Shown piece by piece: positions 1 to 9,306 of a stretch of 64,000 nucleotides of DNA; within the stretch, counting starts at the first letter, position 1, and the number at the start of each line of letters is the position of its first letter. Source of the DNA: Culex pipiens pallens (taxonomy: Eukaryota; Arthropoda; Insecta; Diptera; Culicidae); assembly GCF_016801865.2 (NCBI RefSeq), contig NC_068938.1, positions 7,821,101 through 7,885,100 of the forward strand, written 5' to 3'. Below the pieces are notes generated by a model, which saw only the letters and a program-made list of their open reading frames with translations, was not told the DNA's origin and ran no database searches. A program made the position numbers and the translations under genes.

Positions 1-1225
1 GATCACGAATCTGAGGTCCATTTTTTGATATCTTGTGACGGAGGGGCGGTACGACCCCTTCCATTTTTGAACATGCGAAAAAAGAGGTGTTTTTCAATAA
101 TTTGCAGCCTGAAACGGTGATGAGATAGAAATTTGGTGTCAAAGGGACTTTTATGTAAAATTAGACGCCCGATTTGATGGCGCACTCAGAATTCCGAAAA
201 AACGTATTTTTCATCGAAAAAAAACACTAAAAAAGTTTTAAAAATTCTCCCATTTTCCGTTACTCGACTGTAAAAAATTTTGGAACATGTCATTTTATGG
301 GAAATTTAATGTTCTTTTCGAATCTACATTGACCCAGAAGGGTCATTTTTTCATTTAGAACAAAATTTTTCATTTTATAATTTCGTGTTTTTTCTAACTT
401 TGCAGGGTTATTTTTTAGAGTGTAACAATAATCTACAAAGTTGTAGAGCAGACAATTACAAAAATTTTGATATATAGACATAAGGGGTTTGCTTATAAAC
501 ATCACGAGTTATCGCGATTTTACGAAAAAAAAGTTTTGAAAAAGTTACTTTTTGCGTTTCTCTTTGTTTCGTCGTCCGTGTCTGTCGCGGGTGACCATGA
601 ACGGCCATGATCGATGACGACCAACTTTTTCAAAACTTTTTTTCGTAAAATAGCGATAACTCGTGATATTTATAAGCAAACCCCTTATGTCTATATATCA
701 AAATTTTTGTAATTGTCTGCTCTACAACTTTGTAGAACATTGTTACACTCTAAAAAATAACCCTGCAAAGTTAGAAAAAACACGAAATTTTAAAATGAAA
801 ATTTTTGTTCTAAATGAAAAAATGACCCTTCTGGGACAATGTAGATTCGAAAAGAACATTAAATTTCCCATAAAATGACATGTTCCAAAAATTTTTACAG
901 TCGAGTAACGGAAAATGGGAGAATTTTTAAAACTTTTTTAGTGTTTTTTTCGATGAAAAATACGTTTTTTCGGAATTCTGAGTACGCCATCAAATCGGGC
1001 GTCTAATTTTACATAAAAGTCCCTTTGACACCAAAGTTCTATCTCATCACCGTTTCAGGCTGCAAATTATTGAAAAACACCTTATTTTTCGCATGTTCAA
1101 AAATGGAAGGGGTCGTACCGCCCCTCCGTCACGAGATATCAAAAAACGGACCTCGAATTCGTGAACAGGGACAAAAGTTACCCCTTAGGACAAAGTTTCA
1201 CGCAAAGTTGGCGGAGAATTACCCA
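1..1225. repeat. Foldback element, family A, copy 1 (left end cut by window)
   Basis: This is a long inverted repeat. The left arm runs 1-546, the spacer about 547-622, and the right arm 623-1225. The right arm is the near-perfect reverse complement of the left and ends in GAGAATTACCCA. The outer end of the left arm is outside the window. The spacer carries a unique segment related to GTCGTCCGTGTCTGTCGCG, which sets orientation; it is reversed relative to the copy at 29458-30813. The 60-71 codon ORFs inside the arms are mirror images of each other and have no family resemblance, so they are not called as genes. No transposase is visible, so the element must be non-autonomous or an inverted duplication. 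Confidence 0.85.
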
Positions 1226-1259
1226 TATGAAAAATCATAAAATTGGAAAAAAAATTAAA

Positions 1260-1770
1260 CTCCACTGGTAAAATATTTTCTAGGTCACGGATATTTCAAA
1301 AGGACCTCATTAGCTACCTTTCCAAAAAGATTTAGTTAGGTATATTGGTTTGCAATGATTATAACCTTCCGTCATATTGGCTTGGGACATATACATTATG
1401 AGAAAATTATTACTGGTTGAATAATATTTGAAAAATAAATTAAATTCCTATCATTTAATTTATACATTTTTTATTAAGTCCTTTTTGGTTCTGAAATCAT
1501 GAGATTTGTTCAACAATAATTTGCAACGATATCAAAATAGTTTGCCTTAGAATCGACAATTTGGTCAAATTTGAATTGAAAGGGTTCAGGCAAAAGGATG
1601 CAGTCAAGACTCAATTGAATATTTCTGAATACAAAACCAATATTTTCTATTATTTTCAACTAATTTAATTTTTTATGATACTACAAACTTAGGTTAGAGA
1701 GGATTAACAGGGTATCATATAATGATCAGAGTGAAATAACACAATAAGAGCATTAATACACAATAAAACG
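1260..1770 (+). repeat. 5' part of a 1.2-kb interspersed repeat (shared with 14040-15295)
   Basis: Blocks of this stretch recur in the same order near 14283-14940: the TTTTCTAGGTCACGGATATTT block, the GAGATTTGTTCAAC block with a following AATTTGCAAC segment, and the AAAAGGATGCAGTCAA block. The (GACTCC)n block at 2881-3099 continues the same unit. The unit is interrupted here by the TIR element at 1771-2727. No coding capacity is seen. Confidence 0.6.
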
Positions 1771-2727
1771 TTACTTAATCCACCCTTAGGTGGTTGGTGC
1801 CTTCCTCACATTTAGAGGGTAATGCTATCCAAAATAGATACAAAAGGGCGGACCTTTCAGTGTTCTATCAACTTGATTCATTATTCATACCGTCAGATTG
1901 GGTATAGTCAGATCTTCATAATTCAGGGCTCTTATGTGCTTATAACTTTTGATAGGGTTGTCAGATCTGCAATCTTTTGAACTCGTTGCAAAGGGCTTTT
2001 AATTACCTATCCAACGACAGGTCGCATGATAAATCCGGACAACGTTTTCATCGAAATATATCAGATCCGGCCTCTAAAAGGTTCATAAATAACACTTAAA
2101 TGCTTATAACTTTTGATAGGGTTGTCAGATCTTCAATGTCTTGGACGCGTTGGAAAGTTCTTTTGATTACCTATCCAACGATAGGTCGCATGAGAGATCC
2201 GGACAACGTTTTCATCGAAATATTCGAGATCCGGCCTCCAAAAAGTGCATAAATAACACTTAAGTGCTTATAACTTTTGATAGGGTTGTCAGATCTTAAA
2301 TGTTTTTGACGCATTGGAAAGGTCTTTTTATTACCTTTCTAAAAATGTATAGCATGACGGGTTTTCTTACAAAAACCACCCTTTTTACAATCTTCCGGAC
2401 TTTTGTTAAAATCGTTTTTTGAGCATAACTTTTGAAGTACTTTACTAAACTTCATAATTTTCAATAGGGACTTATGGGACCCCAAGACGAATCGAATGAG
2501 ACCAAAACGGTCCAAATCGGTTAAGCCAGTGCTGAGATAATCGAGTGCATATTTTTTGGTGCACAGACCCACATCCCTACACACACACACACACACACAC
2601 AGACATTTGCTCAGAATTTGATTCTGAGTCGATAAGTATACATGAAGGTGGGTCTAGGAGGTAAAACTAAGAAGTTCGTTTTCTGAGTGATTTTATAGCC
2701 TTTCCTCAGTAAGGTGAGGAAGGCAAA
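1771..2727. mobile_element. TIR element with internal 164-bp tandem units (copy A)
   Basis: The element begins TTACTTAATCCACCCTTAGG and ends in GGTGAGGAAGGCAAAA. The termini contain the inverted pair GTGCCTTCCTCAC / GTGAGGAAGGC. Inside, a unit starting TGCTTATAACTTTTGATAGG recurs at 1937, 2101 and 2265, an exact 164-bp period, with a third partial copy. A (CA)n tract sits at about 2580-2600. A second copy is at 39950-40655 and a 3' fragment at about 7905-8150. No transposase ORF is present, so it is non-autonomous. The superfamily was not identified. Confidence 0.7.
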
Positions 2728-2880
2728 AATGCTCAAAAAACATAATGGCATCTAATAAATCTCCTGAATTAAATTAAAAAATGATAACGAATGCAACTTA
2801 AATTTTTTTTTATATTAGAAGTTCTGTGAAACTTGTTTTATAACAAATACTGAACAAGTAAAAAAAATTGTTGAATTTTA

Positions 2881-3099
2881 GATAACTCCGACTCCGACTC
2901 CGACTCCGGGTTATCAGAAATTTCCGGCTCCGACTCTGACTCCGACTCCAGCTCATAAAATTTAGCCGACTCCGGCTCCGACTCCGACTCCAGCTGTTCG
3001 AGTTTTGATGACTCCGACTCCGACTCCGACTCCAGGTCCGCAAAAAGACCCGACTCCACCGACTCCGGCTCCGACTCCGACTCCGACTCCACAGCCCTG
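2881..3099. repeat. (GACTCC)n-rich block ending in CAGCCCTGG, copy A
   Basis: Degenerate GACTCC/GGCTCC hexamers are broken by short unique linkers, for example a TTATCAGAAATTT linker. The block ends in CTCCACAGCCCTGG. The linkers match those at 15081-15290, so this is a repeat family and not a random microsatellite. The 94-aa minus-strand open frame rich in Ser/Glu dipeptides is only the hexamer read in one frame. Confidence 0.75.
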
Positions 3100-3163
3100 G
3101 TATTTTTGAACATCACAATCAATGATTATCGTGAAAATATGAACAAAATTCTGAATTCCATAA

Positions 3164-3290
3164 TCATTCTGCCTTTCGAGACATTCGGCTTTTTGAGACG
3201 TTCTGCCTTCTGGGCAAAAGACAAAATTCGGCCTTTTGAATTTCGGCCATCCGAGATTCTGCCTTTTGAGTTTCGGCCTTTTGAGGCAAT
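3164..3290. repeat. Degenerate 15-bp tandem repeat (CCTTTTGAGTTTCGG)
   Basis: About seven imperfect units of CCTTTTGAGTTTCGG follow each other. Some are expanded, such as the CCTTCTGGGCAAAAG unit. The array lies just downstream of the GACTCC block. Confidence 0.6.
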
Positions 3291-4028
3291 CCCAAAAAAT
3301 AAATACCCAAAAAATCTGTTTTTTTTTTATGTTTATTTTTTATGTGACTCAAAAAAAACTTCTTTTGAGCCATAGTACATGATTGTGCAAAATCTTTTTC
3401 CAGAGATATTATTTTCAGAAAAAAATAGATTTTAAATTTTTTTTTTAAAAACTTAAATCTTATTTGCAATGGAAATGTAAAAACCCGATTTTTTAAAGTT
3501 TTCACCGTTTTGGAGTTATAGTCAATAAAAATGTTCTGAAATTTTGCAAATTTTTCCTTTTTTTGTTTGTTTATAAAGGAACGCTAGCCCTGAAAAAATA
3601 TGTTCAAAAAGCTTTTTGAAGCTGTATTCCTCAAACTAATTGCCCAATTTTTAAAGTCTCAGAGAGAAAATGGAATGAAATTTCCTCAGTTTTCCTAAAA
3701 TATGTTTTTTTTCAATTGCAGCAATAAAAAATTAAAAATTATGGAATTTTAAAAAATTATAACCTGAAAGTAACTAAAACTTCAAAATGGTGGAATTTAT
3801 TTATTGATCAAATATTCGATCAATTACTTTCCAATTGGAAAATTGATTTTGCTATCAAAAATATTATTTTTTGGCATTTTTCTACCACAGTTTCGATATT
3901 TTTTTCAAAAATCACATTTTAAATGCTAAATAACGAATATTGAAAATTACCTTTATTAAAAATTGCTTTGAAAATGTAAAACCTTAAATATATTTCTAAA
4001 ATCAATATTTTTCTCCCTCCACTTTCAG
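3291..4028 (+). other. AT-rich stretch, intron of gene 1 at its right end
   Basis: I see no gene in this stretch. It ends in a pyrimidine-rich acceptor (CCCTCCACTTTCAG) directly before the first visible exon of gene 1, so at least its right part should be intronic. Confidence 0.5.
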
Positions 4029-4686
4029 TCCCCCTGGAGCTCCCGATCATCACCCGAGAACACTTCAACCGGTGGTACTCACTGCGGGCGTACTACATCG
4101 CCATGACCATCGCGGACATCCCCATCCAGGCCCTCTGTACCGTAACCTACATCGTAATCACGTACTACATGACGGCCCAACCACCGGAACCCTACCGAAT
4201 GGGCCTCTTCACGTTGATCTGCCTGATGGTCGCATGGGTTGCCCAAGGACTTGGTCTGTTGGTGGCTTCACTGTTTAATGTTAAGGTGAGGACTCATTTG
4301 ATTTCTGAGAAAATAAAATTTAACCTTTGTCTTTATTGTAGAATGGCGCCATCTTTGGACCGTTCTTCATCTGTCCGTTCCTGATCTTCTCCGGGTTCTT
4401 CATCCACCTGAACGACGCCCACCCGTGGATGCATTGGCTGTTTCACGTGTCCTTTTTGAAGTATGCCCTCCAGGGAGCTACGGTGGCCATCTTTGGCTAT
4501 GATCGGCCAAAGCTGGACTGCGACGAGACGTACTGCCACTTTGTGCTGCCGAAGAAGTTCCTGCAGGAGATCGACATGGTGCGGGCGGATTTCGTCGAGG
4601 CTGTGATTGCGCTGTTGGTGATCTTCTTCGTGTTTCGCGTGGCCGCGTTCTACGTGATGCAGTACCGGTTGAGGAACAAGAATTAA
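4029..4686 (+). CDS. Gene 1: ABCG half-transporter, last two exons only
   Basis: Two coding exons lie at 4029-4285 and 4342-4686, separated by a 56-bp intron with a GTGAGG donor and a TTGTAG acceptor. About 200 residues are visible: the C-terminal half of an ABCG transmembrane domain. The first exon opens in phase 1 and encodes a proline-leucine-glutamate stretch then HFNRWYSLRAYY, the usual region after TM3 in white/ABCG1-type half-transporters. The last exon holds FLIFSGFF, the reentrant region, an FGYDRPKLDC extracellular loop with conserved cysteines, and a final hydrophobic helix followed by a basic tail RLRNKN. The nucleotide-binding domain and first TM helices are not in 1-4028 and should lie left of the window. 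The product would be a membrane exporter of lipid or small-molecule type; the substrate is unknown. Confidence 0.9.
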
Positions 4687-4912
4687 AAAATGATATCAAA
4701 GTCGAAGTCGGACATTCCTGGTTTTCCGCATTGTAATCGTAATCAGCATCGTATGAGCTGTTCAGAACAGCTGTTAGATAGGCCCCACTCCTTTCCGTTA
4801 TCAACCTTTATGCATGTGAATAGTCGATTGTGTTTAGCCTTAGTGACCTAGTGTCTGAAGTGTAAGAGTATAATCGTATCGTAATCGGAATGATAGCCGC
4901 AAATTGTGATTG

Positions 4913-4957
4913 AAATGGTTTGTCACTTGATTTTACTAATCAAGTGACAAACCATTT
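4913..4957. other. Perfect 20-bp hairpin in the gene 1 3' UTR
   Basis: The left arm (4913-4932), starting AAATGGTTTGTCACTTG, pairs without mismatch with 4938-4957 around a 5-nt loop (TTACT). It lies between the stop codon of gene 1 and the AATAAA at 5032, so it should be in the mRNA. It could be an RNA structure or the relic of a small palindromic insertion. Confidence 0.7.
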
Positions 4958-5031
4958 CCGAAATAGAGAAAAAAAAAGTCAATCGTTGCGAAGGGAACAA
5001 ATTAGAGTAGTTGTAAAATGTGTGATTTTCT

Positions 5032-5037
5032 AATAAA
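5032..5037 (+). promoter_or_regulatory. Poly(A) signal of gene 1
   Basis: An AATAAA lies 346 nt after the stop codon, the first canonical signal downstream. Confidence 0.55.
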
Positions 5038-5231
5038 ACAAAATAACGCAAGAGTCAATCAGTTGTTGGATCGAATGAAGTAAACTCGATTTTTAGAACA
5101 ATTATAAAGTACGGTAACTAGTTGTTAATGCTATGATATATTGGGATTCAAATGCGATAAACAAGACGAATAAATGTGTTCTATAGTAAAAATAAAAAAA
5201 AAGGTTACATGAGTTTTCTTTAAAAATATCA

Positions 5232-7000
5232 CCTCCGTGTACGCACGAGTGCAAGCAGCAGTCAAGTGCTCAGTGCTCCATCGTTTTTTCGAAATTTTTC
5301 GCCGTAATTTACCGGGATTAGCCGCGAGTTTGCTCCACCAGCATGCCAAGGGCCGGCCGTGGCCGTGGCAGTTCGAGTGCGGCCTCGAAAAACCCGCGAA
5401 GTTCGTCTACCGGCCGTGTGCAAAAAGGTAAACAAACCAACGCCGCGTCGACCGCCATCGCGCCGGGGAGTGTGTGCGCCAAAGGATTTGACCCTAAGTT
5501 ATTACACCCTAATTACCGTGTCCAGGGCCGCAGCCCTATAAGGCTCCGTTCAGCTACTTCCGGCAATCCGTCGACCGATGGCGCTTCAACATCCGCCAAC
5601 ATTCCCACCAGTAACAAGTTCGCGAGACTGAGTGACGAGGAAAGCAACAACAACAACACCGACGGTAGCACTACCGACGACGACGATGACGATGGACGTG
5701 CACGAAGAAAAGTGATTTCGCCAAAAAAAGTAATTACTCCAAAGGAACGACGACCACCACCAATTTTTGTTTTGGACACGTTGGCGGACGATGTTGACGA
5801 GCAGCTGGAAGGCCTCGTGTACTGCCTCAAAATAGGTAAATCGTCAGTGCAAGTGTTCACATTTGACCAAAAGAACTTCGACCTGGTTGTGGAGAAATTG
5901 AAGCGTAAAAACTTCAAATTCTACACATTCGACCCCGTGCAGAAGACCGCTGTTAAGATCGTCTTGCAGGGGTACCAAGACCGCCCGACCTCCGTCCTCA
6001 AGGAGCACCTCTCGGGTGTCGGAATAACGCCGCGAGACATAAAAGTCCTCTCGCGGAAGACAACAGTCACAGGTACACACACACTGTACCTGTTGTACTT
6101 CGATCGCGGCACCGTCAAACTTCAAGACCTGCGGCGGACTAAGGCGTTGGACGGTTTTTGGGTAAACTGGCGGTTTTACTCAAAAAATCCGACGGACGCA
6201 GCGCAATGTCACCGATGCCAGAAATTCGGCCACGGCTCGCGGAACTGCAACCTCCGGCCCCGCTGCGTGAAGTGCGGTGAGTCACACCTCTCGGAGGTGT
6301 GCGCACTGCCACGAAAGGCGGACTTGGGGGAAAATGCAGAACAAACCAAGCCGCGCGTAAAGTGCGCGAACTGCGGCGGTAACCATACCGGTAATTACCG
6401 CGGATGCGTTGCGCGGAAGTCCTACCTCGAGGAGCAGGAAAAGAGGAAGAAGAAAGCAGCAGCATCCCATCCTCCTCAGCGAAGTACGAGCGCAGCCGTT
6501 CCTGCAGCTGGCCAGCGTACGGTTCCAGCGGACAACCCAGCGTTCCCTCCTGGATGGGGGCGGTCGTTTGCGAGCGTGGTCGCTGCCGGTAGCGGCGATG
6601 CGACCCAGCAAGGAGTCACCGGGGAAGACCTCTTCACCCTGCCGGAGTTCTTTGCTCTCGCGGGGGAGATGATGACGCGGTTTCGGACCTGCCGTAACAA
6701 GGCGGAGCAATTTCTGGCCCTCGGGGAGCTGATGATCAAGCACATCTATAAAGGATAAAAAATTGTGATCTAGTTTTAAGCTTTCTCTATTTCTATCCCC
6801 TTTCCCTTGCAATTTTAGTAAGTTTTTTCCTTATCTTTTTCTTACTTTCGGTAACCCCTTAACTACAAGCAACAATTGTCCCAAAATGGATTATGATGTA
6901 ACACACAGCTGAAAGGAACTCCAAAACTCTGTTATGTATTCCAAAAGAACTTATTGTATATTGATAATTCACCAATAAAACCGAATTGATTTTTTTTTTT
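5232..7000 (+). mobile_element. ORF1-only non-LTR retroposon (Jockey-type, HAL1-like)
   Basis: This GC-richer insert is bounded by the direct repeat AAAATATCA at 5223-5231 and 7001-7009, a plausible target-site duplication. It has a 5' leader of about 110 bp, one intact ORF (5343-6758), a 3' UTR of about 230 bp with AATAAA (6975-6980), and a terminal T-run. No endonuclease/reverse transcriptase ORF2 sits between ORF1 and the 3' end, so the copy is non-autonomous. It resembles the half-a-LINE arrangement known from mammals. Alternatively it is a single internally deleted copy. Confidence 0.8.
5343..6758 (+). CDS. Retrotransposon ORF1 (gag-like, three zinc knuckles)
   Basis: This is an intact 471-codon ORF starting at the ATG at 5343, the first ATG in this frame after the 5' end of the element. 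The N-terminal 60 residues are basic and Gly/Ser-rich. An acidic run (six Asp) lies near residue 115. Residues about 135-290 resemble the PRE_C2HC region found upstream of zinc knuckles in Jockey-clade ORF1 proteins. Three Cys/His knuckles follow: CHRCQKFGHGSRNC (about 295-308), CVKCGESHLSEVC (about 315-327), and CANCGGNHTGNYRGC (about 345-359). A Lys/Glu-rich coiled stretch and a C-terminal leucine-rich tail complete it. Family knowledge: ORF1p binds element RNA and chaperones nucleic acid. The absence of stops or frameshifts suggests recent insertion or selection. It is not a host gene. Confidence 0.9.
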   Translation: MPRAGRGRGSSSAASKNPRSSSTGRVQKGKQTNAASTAIAPGSVCAKGFDPKLLHPNYRVQGRSPIRLRSATSGNPSTDGASTSANIPTSNKFARLSDEESNNNNTDGSTTDDDDDDGRARRKVISPKKVITPKERRPPPIFVLDTLADDVDEQLEGLVYCLKIGKSSVQVFTFDQKNFDLVVEKLKRKNFKFYTFDPVQKTAVKIVLQGYQDRPTSVLKEHLSGVGITPRDIKVLSRKTTVTGTHTLYLLYFDRGTVKLQDLRRTKALDGFWVNWRFYSKNPTDAAQCHRCQKFGHGSRNCNLRPRCVKCGESHLSEVCALPRKADLGENAEQTKPRVKCANCGGNHTGNYRGCVARKSYLEEQEKRKKKAAASHPPQRSTSAAVPAAGQRTVPADNPAFPPGWGRSFASVVAAGSGDATQQGVTGEDLFTLPEFFALAGEMMTRFRTCRNKAEQFLALGELMIKHIYKG

Positions 7001-7009
7001 AAAATATCA

Positions 7010-7900
7010 TATTTTCCAGAAAAACAAAATAATAAACCTACAACTAACGGTGCTATTCAAAACTCAAGAGAGCGCTTTTAAAAATGAAAATAAATCTATC
7101 CGTTGCATTTTTAGGTAAATTTTCAGAAAATCCACGTTTCAAGCAATGGAACAATGAACTGTTTTAACCAACTTAAAATTATGAAAAATTAAATTTCATG
7201 AATTTGACCGATTTCGTAGAACATGGGACAAACATGCAGGTACATTTTATTCGGTCTCCAAAATTGCCAAATATTGTTTCCTTGCTTGCTTATGAGTGAT
7301 GGATAAAGATTCCGTCACAGTTTATTTTGGATTAAAAAGGATAGTTTAATGATTTCAAATACTTTTTAACTCTTATCCAAGAAATGCTGTTGAATATTTT
7401 GTAAATTTTCATCTTCCTGGTGTAAGAATGATGAAGTGACAAAGATATGATTATTTACTGATATTAGAATCATTTGAAGTCAAATATGTTATTTAGTGCA
7501 AATAAACTAAATCTCATCCATGGCACAGTGGAAAAAGGGCCCAAAAAATTACCGCAACATGATTTTGCGCAAACCATCGATTGCTATACACCAAAAGCTT
7601 CGTTTTTGCACCAGGAACAATAATTCGGTGAAAAATCGTACTGCACAAACCGGCGGCCGGAGTACAGGCCACAGGAAGATCCGTATTTTTGGAAAAAGTA
7701 TCTGATTTATCCAATTGTGAACTGATACACTTTCTTCTATCATAAATAATCATGCAAAACAATCAAAGATTAATATTAAATACCATAGGACAAATCGGAA
7801 CCGGTTCCACCAATCTCCGGTGGCCAAATCCGGAACCGCAGTGCGAAACAGCAAAAACTAGTCGTGCGACGTATCGTATGTGACGTATAAATAGATTGAG
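7010..7900. other. AT-rich intergenic DNA, no gene seen
   Basis: Only short open frames without family resemblance are present. A GC-richer patch at 7515-7700 and another at 7795-7870 look like degraded repeat sequence, but I could not assign them. Confidence 0.4.
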
Positions 7901-7904
7901 GTTA

Positions 7905-8150
7905 TGTAAATTCAGAGCATTTTTTAAACTGCTTGTAATTTTAGATAGGTAAGTCAGATCATGAAAATTCTTAATCCACAGGAAAGGTCATTTCAGAACC
8001 TATCTAAAAATATATAATATGGATTATATGCAGCAGTTTTTTTAAGCATAACTTTTGATGTGCTTTACTAAATCTTATAAATTTCAATAGGGACTTATGG
8101 GACCCAAAGACGAATCAAATGAGGCCAATACGGTCAAAATCGGCTCAGTC
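7905..8150 (+). repeat. Fragment of the 1771-2727 element family (copy C)
   Basis: The fragment carries the GGGACTTATGGGACC and CGGTCAAAATCGGCT segments seen near the 3' part of the family and a TTTTAGATAGGTAAGTCAGATC start like the internal unit. Both termini are missing. Confidence 0.6.
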
Positions 8151-8159
8151 AGTGACGAC

Positions 8160-8320
8160 TCCATCCAATTAGCTGATTTTCACTATTTAAACAATTTATT
8201 TAGTAAAACTGTTGATAGAAACATGATTGCTCACTTCCTATTGAGCTGTTTATCACTCAATTTCAGTTGAAAATGCTTTTAATGAGCTACGTTTGAACGT
8301 CAAAGGAATTATATGCTGTT
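8160..8320 (+). repeat. Interspersed repeat, 'GCTCACTTCCTATTGAGC' family, copy 1
   Basis: The CTGATTTTCACTATT start, the TGCTCACTTCCTATTGAGCT segment and the AATGAGCTACGTTTGAACG segment recur at about 46305-46510 and 50050-50225. It is non-coding. Confidence 0.6.
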
Positions 8321-8420
8321 CCTCTATGACCCTTAAACTTCCTAACGTGAATAAGTATGTTTAAATCCAAGATGGCGGTCAAAATGGTGGCGTTGAAAAA
8401 TCGAAAAAATGTATTTTGTG

Positions 8421-9298
8421 TAGAGGTGGGCAAAAAAAGAGCGAGCCGCTCAAAGAGCCGGTTCACTGAAAAGAGCGAACAAGCCGTGGCTCACAAAAAA
8501 ACCGCGGTTCTTTTTTAACTTTCGGTGTTTTGAAAGAACCGTTTTAAGATGGCATGATTTATGTTAGGAATATAATTTATTGAATTTCCAAAAATTGTAG
8601 TATTAAATTTGTTTTTGAGAATTGAAAATGCAATTTCAAATAATTCAATGCTTATAAAAAATAATCCCAAAAGTAAATGATTTTCTAAACAAAATGAAAA
8701 AAAACTTGTCATTGTGCAACTGATTGTACATTAAAGTATTACCGGAATACAAATTTGACATTTCAAATTGCATAATTTGTAAAATATTACCAAAAATCTA
8801 CTGAAAAGGTTAGGGATTTTTGAAAAAAAATAAACCCTTTTTTCCGATCAAACTTAAGCGTTTATAGACTTTATAGATTAAATTTGAATGTAGAAAAGAG
8901 TTTAGAGAATATTTTCTACAAATAAAATATCAGCATTAGTTCAATTCTTGCAGCAATAAATGTCATTTTAAAATGAAAATCCATTTTCCAGCATTTTAGA
9001 TTTAAGTTAGGATGCCATTCATTACTCGAATGTTTGATTCGAGTATAAATCTTGACAAAGAGACCACCATGACCTTTGATTTTCAAGGGCATCTTCTCGT
9101 TTTCAGTTTTGATTTGCTTTATCAAATAATTTTTAAAATTCCAATGTGAAAAAACTTATAAAATCACACGATTCTTAAAAAAAACATTTTCATCCAAATT
9201 TTGAAAAAAGAGCGAAAGAGCCGTTTAAAAGAGCGGCTCTTTTTAATGATCGAACGAAAATAAGCGGCTCCTAAAAAGAGCGGTTTTGCCCACCTCTA
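8421..9298. mobile_element. Non-autonomous hAT-type element with 8-bp TSD
   Basis: The terminal inverted repeats are TAGAGGTGGGCAAAA at 8421 and its complement ending CCCACCTCTA at 9298. The insert is flanked by a perfect 8-bp direct repeat, ATTTTGTG (8413-8420 and 9299-9306). An 8-bp duplication and a TIR of this form are typical of hAT transposons. Subterminal GAGCGGCTC/GAGCCGTTT motifs recur at both ends and may be transposase-binding repeats. The 878-bp interior is AT-rich and has no transposase ORF. Confidence 0.85.
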
Positions 9299-9306
9299 AT
9301 TTTGTG

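Noticed and set aside
663..878. 71-codon frames that recur at 290-505, 29870-30052 and 30210-30425
   Set aside because: They are the two arms of one foldback family read on both strands. The repeat explains the conservation.
2838..3122. Ser/Glu-repeat open frame on the minus strand (also at 15015-15359 and 12969-13226)
   Set aside because: It is translation of the GACTCC hexamer array, and linkers differ between copies without frame conservation.
1..4028. Upstream exons of gene 1 within the window
   Set aside because: I looked for Walker A, signature and TM1-TM3 motifs on both strands and found none, so they should lie left of position 1.
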